Shown here in pieces: positions 23,733 to 31,989 of a DNA stretch of 33,753 nucleotides. Made by a program: the position numbers and the translations under genes. How positions within the stretch are numbered: the stretch's first letter is position 1; every line of letters begins with the position of its first letter. The notes under the pieces were generated by a model. The model ran no database searches. It was not told the origin of the DNA and saw only the letters and a list, made by a program, of their open reading frames with translations. Source of the DNA: Magnetococcales bacterium (GTDB lineage Bacteria; Pseudomonadota; Magnetococcia; Magnetococcales; JADGAQ01); contig JADGAQ010000021.1 in assembly GCA_015231925.1 (NCBI GenBank), positions 1-33,753 on the forward strand. Reading direction: 5' to 3'.

Positions 23733-25544
23733 ATGACCGACACGACCGCTTCCCCGGATGCCCCCCGCTGGGATCTCTCCTCCATCTACACGGGAGTCGA
23801 CGACCCCGAACTCGACGCCGATCTGGCCCGGTTGACGGATCAGTACCGGGCCTTTTCCAGTGCCTTCCAGGGGCGGCTCGAAACCCGTCTGGGGGAGGCG
23901 TTGCCGGCCTGGGAGGGGATTCAGCAACGACTGAACCGGGTCTTTCTCTATCTGCATCTGCGGCATGCCGCAGATCTCGAAGACGAGGCGGTCAAAAACC
24001 GGTTGCACGAGGCCAATACCCGGGTGGATGCCCTCGGGGGCGAACACGCCACCTTTTTCCCCATCGAAATCGCCGCCTTGCCGGAAGCGGTGTGCGAAAC
24101 CCTGATGGCCACGGATCCCCAGTGTCGGCGCCTGCGCGCCTGGATCGGGGAGGTTCGCCGCCAGCGCCCCTTCATGCTCTCCACCGAGGTGGAGTCGGCG
24201 CTCACCAAACGCGCCACCTTCGGTTCCCAGTCCTGGGCGGCCTATTACGACGAGGTGGAAGCCGAGCTGCGTTTTGCCCTGCCGGAAGGCTCCCGCACCC
24301 TGGCCCAGACGCTGCACCGCCTGGGAGAGGAGCCCGATGCCGAACAACGCTTCGCCATCTTGACCGCGCTGAACGATGGGCTGGGCGGGGCCTTCGCCCG
24401 CTTTTCCGCCCAGGTGCTCAACATGGTGGTCGGCAGCAAGCGGGTGGAGGATCGGGAGCGGGGCTACGCCCATCCCCTGGACTACCGCAACCGCAACAAC
24501 CGGTTACCCGATGCCGTGGTCACGGCGTTGCATCACGCCGTGGAAGAGGAGGCCGCTCCCCTCTGCCAACGCTATTATCGTCTCAAGGCCCGCCTGATGG
24601 GGGTGTCGCGTCTGCGCTGGAGCGATCGCAACGCCTTGTTGCCTTTCGCCGATCGGAGCCATATTCCTTACCACGAAGCGCGGGAGATGGTCCACGGGGC
24701 CTTCGCCAGCTTCAGTCCCACCCTGGCTCGCCTGGCCGAAAGCGTTTCCACCGATCGGGCCATCGACGCCCAGGTTCGTCCCGCCAAGCAGAGCGGGGCC
24801 TTCAACTATTCCGTGGTGCTGCCCGAGGGCGGTAACGCCTCCTATGTGTTGATGAACTACCAGGGGGGCAGTCGCGACGTGATGACCCTGGCTCACGAAC
24901 TGGGTCACGCCGTCCACGGCCTTCTGGCCGGCGCCGCCCAGGGACCGCTGCTCTCTTCCGCGCCCATGGCCTACGCCGAAACCGCCTCCATCTTCGCCGA
25001 AATGACCACCTTCCGCTTTCTGCGGGAGCGCCTGCGCCAAGACGGCAAGGATCACGCCCTGCTGGCCTTGCTCATGGGGCGCATCGAGGATTTCCTCAAC
25101 ACCGTGGTGCGTCAGATCGGCTTTTCCCGCTTCGAACAAAAGGTTCACGGCGCCGGCGGTCGGTTGTCCGCTCTCGATCTTTCCCGATTCTGGCAGGAGA
25201 GCCTGATCGGTTTCTATGGTCCGGAAGGGGAGGTTTTCACCTATGCCTCCACTGAAAATCTCTGGAGCTACATCAGCCACTTCCACAATCCCTTCTACGT
25301 CTACGCCTATGCCTGCGGGGAATTGTTGACCCAGAGCCTCTATGCGGTTCAGGGTGCCTTGGGGGCGGATTTCGAAAGCCGTTATCTGGATCTTCTCCGG
25401 GCCGGTGGATCCCAGGACGTGAACGCTCTTCTCGCTCCTTTCGGTCTTGACCCCGCCGCGGCCGACTTCTGGAAACAGGGCATCCGCTGCAGTCTGGGGG
25501 AGATGTTGGCCGAAGCGGAGTTGCTGGCGGGGCATTCTTCATAG
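23733..25544 (+). CDS. pepF: M3-family oligoendopeptidase (PepF/thimet-type)
   Basis: 603 residues, typical for oligoendopeptidase F. It hydrolyses short peptides in the cytoplasm with one zinc ion. The zinc motif is LAHELGHAVHG, with H388, E389 and H392, and the third ligand lies in ETASIFAEM about 25 residues on. NYQGGSRDVMTLAHELGH is the M3 signature, and SHFHNPFYVYAYACGELLTQSLY closes the active-site cleft. The N-terminal WDLSSIYTGVDDPELDADL is the usual family start. ATG at 23733 fits GGA at good spacing; an ATG six bases earlier leaves no space for it. A stem with a short T-tract follows at 25601-25631. Confidence 0.95.
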   Translation: MTDTTASPDAPRWDLSSIYTGVDDPELDADLARLTDQYRAFSSAFQGRLETRLGEALPAWEGIQQRLNRVFLYLHLRHAADLEDEAVKNRLHEANTRVDALGGEHATFFPIEIAALPEAVCETLMATDPQCRRLRAWIGEVRRQRPFMLSTEVESALTKRATFGSQSWAAYYDEVEAELRFALPEGSRTLAQTLHRLGEEPDAEQRFAILTALNDGLGGAFARFSAQVLNMVVGSKRVEDRERGYAHPLDYRNRNNRLPDAVVTALHHAVEEEAAPLCQRYYRLKARLMGVSRLRWSDRNALLPFADRSHIPYHEAREMVHGAFASFSPTLARLAESVSTDRAIDAQVRPAKQSGAFNYSVVLPEGGNASYVLMNYQGGSRDVMTLAHELGHAVHGLLAGAAQGPLLSSAPMAYAETASIFAEMTTFRFLRERLRQDGKDHALLALLMGRIEDFLNTVVRQIGFSRFEQKVHGAGGRLSALDLSRFWQESLIGFYGPEGEVFTYASTENLWSYISHFHNPFYVYAYACGELLTQSLYAVQGALGADFESRYLDLLRAGGSQDVNALLAPFGLDPAAADFWKQGIRCSLGEMLAEAELLAGHSS

Positions 25545-25600
25545 ATAATTAACAAAACCCCACGATTTTCACCTTTTTAAGAGGCAATAGACCGTAATAC

Positions 25601-25631
25601 GCCACGGAAAGGTTCTTCCGTGGCCTTTTCC
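25601..25631 (+). terminator. Rho-independent terminator after pepF
   Basis: GCCACGGAA (25601-25609) and TTCCGTGGC (25616-25624) form a nine-pair stem with a six-base loop, followed by CTTTTCC. The tail is short, so strength is uncertain. It lies 57 bases after pepF and ahead of the first PiT gene. Confidence 0.6.
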
Positions 25632-25781
25632 ATTAACAAAATTAGCCTGCCATTAACATTTACCCTTTCCTTTGCCCCTGCCCCTGGGGTATTCATGCCC
25701 AGGCAGTCGGTCCTGGCAGGATTGCCAAGCCTCTCATTGAAAGTTACGTGTCAATCGAGAAAAAGGGAGGGAAAAAGCCTC

Positions 25782-26825
25782 ATGGATACGTTGTTTGTAC
25801 TTGCAATTGTTGCTGTTATCATCGTTTTGTTGTTCGACTATACAAATGGCTTTCATGACGCCTCGAACATCATCGGAACCATCATCGCCTCCCGGGCCAT
25901 GACCCCCGTGCAATCGGTGATCGTGGTGGCCACCTTCGAATTTCTCGGTCCGGTGTTGGGAGGAACCGCCGTGGCCAACACCATCGGCAAGTTCATCAGC
26001 ATCGGCGACCTGCCGCCCCTGATGAGTACGTCGGTGATCTTGTGCGGCATCTTCGGGGCCATTTTCTGGAATCTGGCCACCTGGTGGTTCGGGATTCCCT
26101 CCTCTTCGTCCCATGCCCTGGTAGGGGGACTGATCGGGGGAGTCGTCATCGCCGCCGGGGCCGATCATGTGATCTGGGGTTTCTCCGATCTGCTGCACTT
26201 CAAACTGAACGGTTTCACCAAGATCCTGGCCTCTTTGATCGTCTCTCCCGTGTTGGGATTCTGGGTGGGCTTTTTCATCTATCGCTTGATGTTCGCCTCC
26301 CTGGTCAAGGCCAAGCCCACGGTCAACAAACCGTTGCGCAAGGCTCAGTTCCTCACCGCCGCCGGACTCTCCTTCTCCCACGGGGCCAACGATGCCCAGA
26401 AGAGCATGGGTATCATCACCCTGGTGCTGGTTCTCGGCGGATTTCTCAAGGATTTCGTCGTGCCCTTCTGGGTGATCCTGGCCTGCGCCATCGCCATCAC
26501 CCTCGGTATTCTTTCGGGCGGCTGGCGCATCGTGCGCACGGTCGGTTTCGGTATCTACAAGGTGCGCCCCATTCATGCGCTTTCCACCCAGTTGACTTCC
26601 GCCACGGTGATTCTGTCGGCTTCGGTGCTGGGAGCCCCGGTTTCCACCACCCACGTGGTGAGTTCCGCCATCATGGGTATCGGTTCGGCGGAGCGTCCCA
26701 AAGCGGTGCGTTGGGCCAAGGCCACCGAAATCGTCAGCACCTGGCTGATCACCATTCCGGGTTCCGGGCTGGTGGGTGTTCTGGCCTATCTGGTGGTGCG
26801 CTTCCTGACCGGTGGTGCGGTCTGA
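25782..26825 (+). CDS. Inorganic phosphate transporter, PiT family (copy 1)
   Basis: 347 residues with about ten membrane helices. It carries both PiT half-repeat motifs: FDYTNGFHDASNIIGTIIASRAM in the N-terminal half and FSHGANDAQKSMGII (the GANDA signature, around 198-209) in the C-terminal half. STTHVVSSAIMGIGSAERP closes the second repeat. PiT permeases take up metal-phosphate with protons or sodium. The downstream DUF47 gene starts 53 bases on in the same direction, a recurrent partner. The ATG at 25782 follows AAAGGGAGGG; a longer upstream reading lacks similarity. It is closely similar to the second copy at 27976, indicating tandem duplication of the pair. Confidence 0.95.
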   Translation: MDTLFVLAIVAVIIVLLFDYTNGFHDASNIIGTIIASRAMTPVQSVIVVATFEFLGPVLGGTAVANTIGKFISIGDLPPLMSTSVILCGIFGAIFWNLATWWFGIPSSSSHALVGGLIGGVVIAAGADHVIWGFSDLLHFKLNGFTKILASLIVSPVLGFWVGFFIYRLMFASLVKAKPTVNKPLRKAQFLTAAGLSFSHGANDAQKSMGIITLVLVLGGFLKDFVVPFWVILACAIAITLGILSGGWRIVRTVGFGIYKVRPIHALSTQLTSATVILSASVLGAPVSTTHVVSSAIMGIGSAERPKAVRWAKATEIVSTWLITIPGSGLVGVLAYLVVRFLTGGAV

Positions 26826-26878
26826 GGCGCGTCGCTTAACAAATCGTTTTCGTCTATCCAAGTTGCAAGGAGATAAAA

Positions 26879-27580
26879 ATGAGCGGATCTTCCAACTCTC
26901 TGGCTGTGCGCCTTCTCAATAACGTATTTCCCCGCATGCCCGACTTCTACGGCATGATCAACGAACAGTGCGTCGTGGCCCTGGAGGCCATGGAAGCCTT
27001 CGTGGAGTTTATGGAGACCGGAAACGTCGAAAAGAGCAATCTGGTGCGCGAGCTGGAAAAGAAGGGCGACGAGATCAAGGCCCGCAACATGATGATGCTC
27101 AACAACGCCTTCGCCACCCCCATGGATCGGGAGGATATCTATCGGGCCATCTCCTCCATCGACATGATCATGAACTACGCCAAGACCACGGTGCGGGAGA
27201 TGGAGGTTCTGGAGCTGGGACCGGACAACTACTGCCGCGAAATGGCGGTTCTGCTGCGGGACGGCGTGGATGCCCTCAAACGGGGTTTCGGCAAGCTGGG
27301 AACGGCTCCGGCTCTGGCGGAAGAGGATTGCCAGACGGTCAACAAGACGGAACGCAACGTGGAGAAGTGCTACCGCCGCGCCATCGCCGACCTCTTCAAG
27401 GCGGACGAAGCCTTGTTGCACAGCCTGGAGAACAGCGAGCCCGGTGCCCAGGCCAAGGCCATGCTGCAGGTGACCTCCATGTTCAAGCGGCGTGAACTCT
27501 ACCGCCACATGTCCAATTCCGCCGACCAGTTGAACCGGGCGGGTGAGATTCTCCACGACATCGTGGTGCAGATTTCTTAA
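26879..27580 (+). CDS. DUF47 PhoU-like protein (copy 1)
   Basis: 233 residues, all-helical, of the DUF47/TIGR00153 family related to PhoU. These proteins are thought to regulate the PiT transporter encoded beside them. The conserved stretch reads ELEKKGDEIKARNMMMLNNAFATPMDREDIYRAISSID. This keeps an E-xxx-D metal-type motif (ELEKKGDE) and the TPMDRED signature, but the usual LDDVxD motif is IDMIMNY. The ATG follows AAGGAG. A strong terminator lies 35 bases after the stop. A copy-2 paralogue at 29073 has lost more of these acidic positions. Confidence 0.9.
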   Translation: MSGSSNSLAVRLLNNVFPRMPDFYGMINEQCVVALEAMEAFVEFMETGNVEKSNLVRELEKKGDEIKARNMMMLNNAFATPMDREDIYRAISSIDMIMNYAKTTVREMEVLELGPDNYCREMAVLLRDGVDALKRGFGKLGTAPALAEEDCQTVNKTERNVEKCYRRAIADLFKADEALLHSLENSEPGAQAKAMLQVTSMFKRRELYRHMSNSADQLNRAGEILHDIVVQIS

Positions 27581-27975
27581 CAGGCTGTTAACCCCCTCAG
27601 GGGCGGAATGTCGCAAAGGCCGGACCGATTGGTCCGGCCTTTTTGTTAATGAAACTCAAATACGAAATCGGGGCGGTAGTGTACAATTAGCGGTTAAATA
27701 AGGGGTCTGCAACACAAAATACCAAAAAAATTGTGTTGAATCATTAATAATACGCTAAAATTAATGAAACGTTCTTGCAACTTTCAAAATTATCGGACAT
27801 AGTTTCTCCCGTCGTCCGCGGCGACTCAGGGTGAGACCCCAACTGTCAAAGGCATTCCCCAACAAATCGATAACCAAATGGCAGCCTGCGTTAACAAACC
27901 AGGCGGTACGGCGGGGGTTTGCCCGGGGACAAGAAAGGCTTGGATCAACAGCGCGGAGCGGAAGGCAAAGAGACC
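27581..27975. other. Intergenic region between the two PiT-DUF47 pairs
   Basis: 395 bases. It contains the terminator at 27615-27644 and a TTAACAG-G-CTGTTAA palindrome over the DUF47 stop codon (27577-27591). An AT-rich stretch of about 130 bases holds the inverted repeat AACACAA (27711-27717) / TTGTGTT (27731-27737). The latter may be an operator for copy 2. TTGTGT and TAAAAT are 19 bases apart, a weak promoter candidate. No gene is seen. Confidence 0.6.
27615..27644 (+). terminator. Rho-independent terminator after DUF47 copy 1
   Basis: GGCCGGACC and GGTCCGGCC form a nine-pair GC-rich stem with a GATT loop, followed by five T residues. It separates the two phosphate-transport operons. Confidence 0.93.
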
Positions 27976-29025
27976 ATGGATAGCAGTATGATAGTCAACC
28001 TGATGTGGGTGGCGATCGTCGTCATCCTCATATTCGATTTCACCAACGGTTTTCACGATGCGTCGAACATCACCGGTACGATCATCGCCTCCCGGGCCAT
28101 GACCCCGATTCAGGCGGCTCTGCTCACGGGTGTGTTCCACTTCATCGGCCCCATGCTGGGTGGCACCGCCGTGGCGGATACCATCGGCAAGTTCGTCAAG
28201 ATCAACGATCTGAGCAGTCTGGTTTCGATAACCATCCTGCTGTGCGGGATCTTCGGCTCCATCTTCTGGAACCTGCTGACCTGGTGGTTCGGCATGCCCT
28301 CCTCCTCCTCCCATGCCCTGGTGGGGGGTATTGGTGGCGCGGTTCTCTTCGCGGCGGGTGCGGACCATGTGATGTGGGGTTGGGACGATCTGTTTCTGAA
28401 GGGTAAAATGAGTGGTGTGATGAAAGTTATTCTCTCACTATTCATCTCACCCATTCTCGGCTTCGTCGTTGGCTGGCTGTTGATGAAGATCACCCGACGT
28501 CTGGTGGCCAACGCCAAACCCAAGGTGAACAAGGTCTTCATTGTCATGCAATGGTTCAGCGCTGCCGGCATGTCCTTCTCCCACGGTACCAACGATGCCC
28601 AGAAGAGCATGGGCATCATCGCCCTGGCCTTGTTGCTGGGCGGCGAAATCCAGAAGTTCCATGTGCCGTTCTGGGTCATCTTCACCTGTGCGTTGTTCAT
28701 TACCCTGGGCAACATGTTCGGCGGCTGGCGCATCGTGAAAACCGTGGGCTTCGGCATCTTCCGGGTGCGGCCGATTCACTCTTTCAACGCCCAGTTGGCG
28801 GCGGCCTCGGTCATTTACGGCGCGGCGGTCTTCGGGGCCCCGGTTTCCACCACCCACGTGGCGGGTTCCTCGATCATGGGTATCGGTTCCGCCGAGCAGC
28901 CCAATGCGGTCAAGTGGGGCAAGGGCAAGGAGATGGTGGCGACCTGGTTGATCACCATCCCCGGTTCGGGATTGGTGGCGGGTTTGACGTACACGGTGGT
29001 GCACCTCGTGACGGGCATCGGTTGA
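27976..29025 (+). CDS. Inorganic phosphate transporter, PiT family (copy 2)
   Basis: 349 residues, ten-helix PiT permease. N-terminal motif FDFTNGFHDASNITGTIIASRAM and C-terminal SHGTNDAQKSMGIIAL are the two PiT signatures (GTNDA replaces GANDA of copy 1). It shares long identical stretches with copy 1, such as ILCGIFG.IFWNL.TWWFG.PSSSSHALVGG. The start is the ATG at 27976 (MDSSMIVNLMW) preceded by AAAGAGA; a further ATG four codons in is possible. A 47-base gap separates it from DUF47 copy 2. Whether both pairs serve phosphate, or one has changed metal or ion specificity, is not evident from the sequence. Confidence 0.95.
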   Translation: MDSSMIVNLMWVAIVVILIFDFTNGFHDASNITGTIIASRAMTPIQAALLTGVFHFIGPMLGGTAVADTIGKFVKINDLSSLVSITILLCGIFGSIFWNLLTWWFGMPSSSSHALVGGIGGAVLFAAGADHVMWGWDDLFLKGKMSGVMKVILSLFISPILGFVVGWLLMKITRRLVANAKPKVNKVFIVMQWFSAAGMSFSHGTNDAQKSMGIIALALLLGGEIQKFHVPFWVIFTCALFITLGNMFGGWRIVKTVGFGIFRVRPIHSFNAQLAAASVIYGAAVFGAPVSTTHVAGSSIMGIGSAEQPNAVKWGKGKEMVATWLITIPGSGLVAGLTYTVVHLVTGIG

Positions 29026-29072
29026 ACACGGTTATTATCACGGCGGATAGTCGCTAACAGAGGAGACGACGA

Positions 29073-29768
29073 ATGGGTTCCAGCAATTCGCTTTTTGGCA
29101 AGATGCTCGACAATGTTTTTCCCCGGGTTCCCCCGTTTTTGAGCATGATCACGGTACAGTGTGAGATTCTCACGTCGAGTTTGAACATCCTGGCCGGCTA
29201 CATGGGCGGCGAGGTCAAGGATGCCGTGGCCAACATCGCCAAGCAGGAGGAGGCGGCCCACGCTCTCAAGGAGAAGCATCTCGATATTCTGAACAATGCC
29301 TTCTCCACCCCGATCGACCGGGAGGATGTATTGCGGGCCATTACCACATTGGATATCCCGGTCGGGTCGGCCCGGGTGGTGATGGAGGAGATGGAAGGTT
29401 TGAAGGTTGCCGCTGACAAATTCAGCCTGGAGATGTCGGTGATGTTGCGCGAAGCGGCCACGGCGATTCAACGGGGTTTCGGCAAACTGGAAACCAATCC
29501 GGGTTCGGCGGATCCGGATGCTCTCGGCGCGTTGCAGACCCTGCTTGGCATTGATCGGGTCTATCGCAAGGCTTTGGGTTCCCTGTATACCATTGACGAG
29601 GATCTGAAGCGCTTTGCGGCTCATACGGAAGATGCCGAGGTCAAGGCCATGCAGCATGTGGTGGATATGATGAAGCGTCGGGAAATGTATCGTCATCTGC
29701 GGGACTTGGGCATTCAGCTGTCGGATGCCGCCCGTGTACTGCATAGCATCGTGGTGCAGATCGGGTAG
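29073..29768 (+). CDS. DUF47 PhoU-like protein (copy 2), divergent
   Basis: 231 residues, same fold and family as copy 1 and likely partner of PiT copy 2. It keeps GSSNSL at the start and TPIDREDVLRAITTLD, but the acidic motif that binds metal in PhoU-type proteins reads QEEAAHALK instead of E-xxx-D. The second aspartate motif is LDIPVGSA. It ends in ARVLHSIVVQIG, like copy 1 (EILHDIVVQIS). The ATG follows GAGGAG. A terminator lies 28 bases after the stop, then a large palindromic element. The altered residues suggest a changed regulatory mode. Confidence 0.9.
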   Translation: MGSSNSLFGKMLDNVFPRVPPFLSMITVQCEILTSSLNILAGYMGGEVKDAVANIAKQEEAAHALKEKHLDILNNAFSTPIDREDVLRAITTLDIPVGSARVVMEEMEGLKVAADKFSLEMSVMLREAATAIQRGFGKLETNPGSADPDALGALQTLLGIDRVYRKALGSLYTIDEDLKRFAAHTEDAEVKAMQHVVDMMKRREMYRHLRDLGIQLSDAARVLHSIVVQIG

Positions 29769-29795
29769 GTTGCACTCAGCGGTGGTTTGCTTCGC

Positions 29796-29828
29796 AGCCG
29801 GGCAGGTTTCCTGCCCGGCTATTTTTTT
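29796..29828 (+). terminator. Rho-independent terminator after DUF47 copy 2
   Basis: AGCCGGGCAG and CTGCCCGGCT form a ten-pair stem with a five-base GTTTC loop, followed by ATTTTTTT. Convincing intrinsic terminator. Confidence 0.95.
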
Positions 29829-29860
29829 GGGAAGTGCGGGTCAAACGGGAATATATTTTT

Positions 29861-30049
29861 TGACTTTCAATATTTTATCTTTTAAGTATCAAAAAAAGGA
29901 AATGTTCTGTCTTTTGACTTTTCAGTCACCATTCATTTAGATCATCCCAGTCAAATGCCTGGCAGTTTTGCTATTGACTCAACATAAAAATTCAAAGAAT
30001 AGAACATTTCCTTTTTTTGATACTTAAAAGATAAAATATTGAACGTCAA
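29861..30049. repeat. Large palindromic element (family A), copy 4
   Basis: Left arm 29861-29922 and right arm 29986-30049 are about 62-base near reverse complements carrying the same core as copy 3 (AAAAAAAGGAAATGTTCT). The 63-base centre is related to that of copy 1. It lies between the convergent DUF47 copy 2 and hemD, after a complete intrinsic terminator, ending 51 bases from the hemD stop. It is therefore not needed to end DUF47 transcription. Confidence 0.88.
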
Positions 30050-30099
30050 CAGACTATAAAAAATAAAGATATTTGATCGAGGGGGGTGCAATTGGTTCA

Positions 30100-30855
30100 T
30101 CAGGTAAAATGGTTGCGCAAGGCTTGAAGCAGTTCCTCGGTGTTAGGCGATTCGGCCACGACGGGGCAGGGGATCCCGTGACTGGCCAAAGATGCGGCGA
30201 TTTTGGGGCTGAGGGCCGCCACTACTGCCGCTCCGGGAAAGGGGAGGTCCGGGGGCAGAAGTTGCAGAAAAACTTCCGCCGTGCGACTGCTGAAAAAGAG
30301 CACGGCATCGATGGTCTGCTTGGCGAGGGATTCCAGAACCGGTTCGGGCAGGGCGTTTGTCGGGATCATGCGGTAGGCGGTCAGCAGCGTGACCTGGCAT
30401 CCGGTGGCCCGCAGTCGGGCGGGGAGTTCTTCCCGGCCCTCTTCGGCGCGGAGAAAGAGGAAGTGTCCCGCGTCCGGATGTTCGCCGAGGATGGTTTCCG
30501 CCAATCGCAGGGCGTCTTCGGGCTGGGTGGGCAATTTGGCTTGCCAACCGGCTTGTCGCAACACGGCGGCGGTTTTTTCGCCCACGGCGTAGATCGGGGG
30601 CCGGCTCGGACCGGGTTTCAGAGCGGCGAGCAGAGCGCGCGCGCCGTTGACGCTGGTGACGATAAGACCGTCGTAGCGGTCAAGCTGGTTCAGGGCTGTG
30701 GCCAGGGCCTCCGGTTGGTGCGGAGGGGCCAGCTCCAGGACCGGAGCGAGCAGAGGAACGCCTCCGGCGGCGCGAATCCGGGCAGCCGTCTCCTCGCCTT
30801 CGGCAAGGGGACGGGTGATCAGAATGCGGCGACCGTCGAGTGATTTCGTTTCCAT
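30100..30855 (-). CDS. hemD: Uroporphyrinogen-III synthase
   Basis: 251 residues, normal for HemD. The enzyme closes and inverts ring D of hydroxymethylbilane to give uroporphyrinogen III. This family is poorly conserved. Recognition rests on ILITRPLAEGEETAARIRAAGG at the start, DGLIVTSVNGARALL, IYAVGEKTAAVLRQAG, and DAVLFFSSRTAEVFLQLL, plus the adjacent hemC. AALSPKIAASLASHG and PNTEELLQAL complete the second lobe. The ATG at 30855 lies 78 bases after the hemC stop; a long hairpin occupies that gap. Order hemC-hemD on the minus strand is the usual operon. Confidence 0.93.
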   Translation of the reverse strand: METKSLDGRRILITRPLAEGEETAARIRAAGGVPLLAPVLELAPPHQPEALATALNQLDRYDGLIVTSVNGARALLAALKPGPSRPPIYAVGEKTAAVLRQAGWQAKLPTQPEDALRLAETILGEHPDAGHFLFLRAEEGREELPARLRATGCQVTLLTAYRMIPTNALPEPVLESLAKQTIDAVLFFSSRTAEVFLQLLPPDLPFPGAAVVAALSPKIAASLASHGIPCPVVAESPNTEELLQALRNHFT

Positions 30856-30871
30856 TTCATTCGTTCATTGA

Positions 30872-30912
30872 TACGGAGGTCCGGGGGCGATTATCGCCCC
30901 CCGACCCCCGTA
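30872..30912. repeat. hemC-hemD intergenic hairpin (short palindrome family B, copy 2)
   Basis: TACGGAGGTCCGGGGGCG and CGCCCCCCGACCCCCGTA pair over 18 positions with two mismatches around an ATTAT loop. It lies between two co-transcribed genes on the minus strand, and its core resembles the hairpin near 3889-3925. It could lower or stabilise hemD mRNA relative to hemC; that is inference. Confidence 0.6.
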
Positions 30913-30933
30913 TAACTGAAGAAGACCACCGGT

Positions 30934-31857
30934 TCAGGGATTGGCCAGCAAGGTGGCCAGCAGGGCCTCGGCTCCCTGTTGCAACAGGGTCTCCGCAACG
31001 CCCCGTCCCAGGGTTTCGGCCTGATCCCGATGGGCGCTGCTTTCCGCCCGGAGGATCTCTCCGCCGTTCAGATCCGCCACCAGCCCCTGCAGATGGAGGT
31101 GTTCCCCCTCCGAAATGGCATGGGCGGCGATGGGTACCTGACAGCCTCCTTGCAGACGGTGCAGAAAGGCGCGTTCGGCGCGGACGCAGTCCTGGGTGAC
31201 CGGATCGTTCAGAGGGGCGAGCAGCGCCTCGGTTCGGGTGTCGTCAAGACGCAGTTCGATGCCGACGGCGCCCTGTCCGGCGGCGGGCAGCATCCGGTCG
31301 ATGGGCAGATAGGCCTTGACATATTGGGTCAGACCCAGTCGTTTCACCCCGGCGGCAGCCAGCAGAATGGCGTCGAATTCCCCGTTGCAGAGTTTTTCGA
31401 TGCGGGTGTTGACGTTGCCCCGCAGGGGAATGACCTGCAAATCGGGCCGCCGATGCAACAACTGGCTTTGACGGCGCAGGGAAGAGGAGCCCACCCGAGC
31501 CTTGGGCGGCAGGTTTTCCAGATGGGTGTGGTTGACCGACAGCAGGGCGTCGCGGGGGTCTTCCCGGGTCAGAATCGGGCCCAATCCCAGACCTTCCGGG
31601 AAATCGCCCGGCACATCCTTCATGGAGTGGACCGCCAGATCGATCTCGCCGGCCAGCAGGGCCTCTTCCAGTTCCTTGACGAACAGTCCCTTGCCGCCGA
31701 CTTTGGCCAGGGGCACATCCAGAATTTTGTCACCCTTGGTTTTGATGATGACCAGTTTCACCGTCAAACCGGGATGTTGGCTTTCCAGAAGGGAACGAAC
31801 CCAGTTGGCTTGCCACAGGGCCAGCAGGCTGCCTCGGGTGCCGATACGCAGTTCCAT
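30934..31857 (-). CDS. hemC: Porphobilinogen deaminase (hydroxymethylbilane synthase)
   Basis: 307 residues, normal for HemC. It links four porphobilinogens into hydroxymethylbilane. [18 protein letters not shown] is the family start. HSMKDVP (catalytic D81) and [12 protein letters not shown] follow. [13 protein letters not shown] holds C239, which carries the dipyrromethane cofactor. Only the ATG at 31857 gives this N-terminus; longer reading upstream is antisense to tsaD. Starts of hemC and tsaD diverge from a 132-base gap that must hold both promoters. Confidence 0.97.
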   Translation of the reverse strand: MELRIGTRGSLLALWQANWVRSLLESQHPGLTVKLVIIKTKGDKILDVPLAKVGGKGLFVKELEEALLAGEIDLAVHSMKDVPGDFPEGLGLGPILTREDPRDALLSVNHTHLENLPPKARVGSSSLRRQSQLLHRRPDLQVIPLRGNVNTRIEKLCNGEFDAILLAAAGVKRLGLTQYVKAYLPIDRMLPAAGQGAVGIELRLDDTRTEALLAPLNDPVTQDCVRAERAFLHRLQGGCQVPIAAHAISEGEHLHLQGLVADLNGGEILRAESSAHRDQAETLGRGVAETLLQQGAEALLATLLANP

Positions 31858-31989
31858 CTCTTTCGATCCTTGCCACAGGCGTTGGCGGGGGTTATGAATC
31901 GGGCCGGTGAGGTGCCGGTTGGGCAGACCTTGACCAAATCCGTGCCTCAGGTCAAGGGGGCATGCCGGGATGAAGGGATCAAGGTGACC

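Noticed and set aside
22716-24473. A 585-codon minus frame across the ATPase and pepF genes
   Set aside because: Antisense to both genes with clear Walker and HExxH motifs.
25631-25658. Two CATTAACA repeats before PiT copy 1 as a Pho box
   Set aside because: Spacing is 20 bases, not the 11 or 22 of PhoB sites, and the sequence does not resemble CTGTCAT.
5497-30049. The repeats as a CRISPR array
   Set aside because: Copies are inverted arms separated by kilobases, with no regular spacing and no cas genes.
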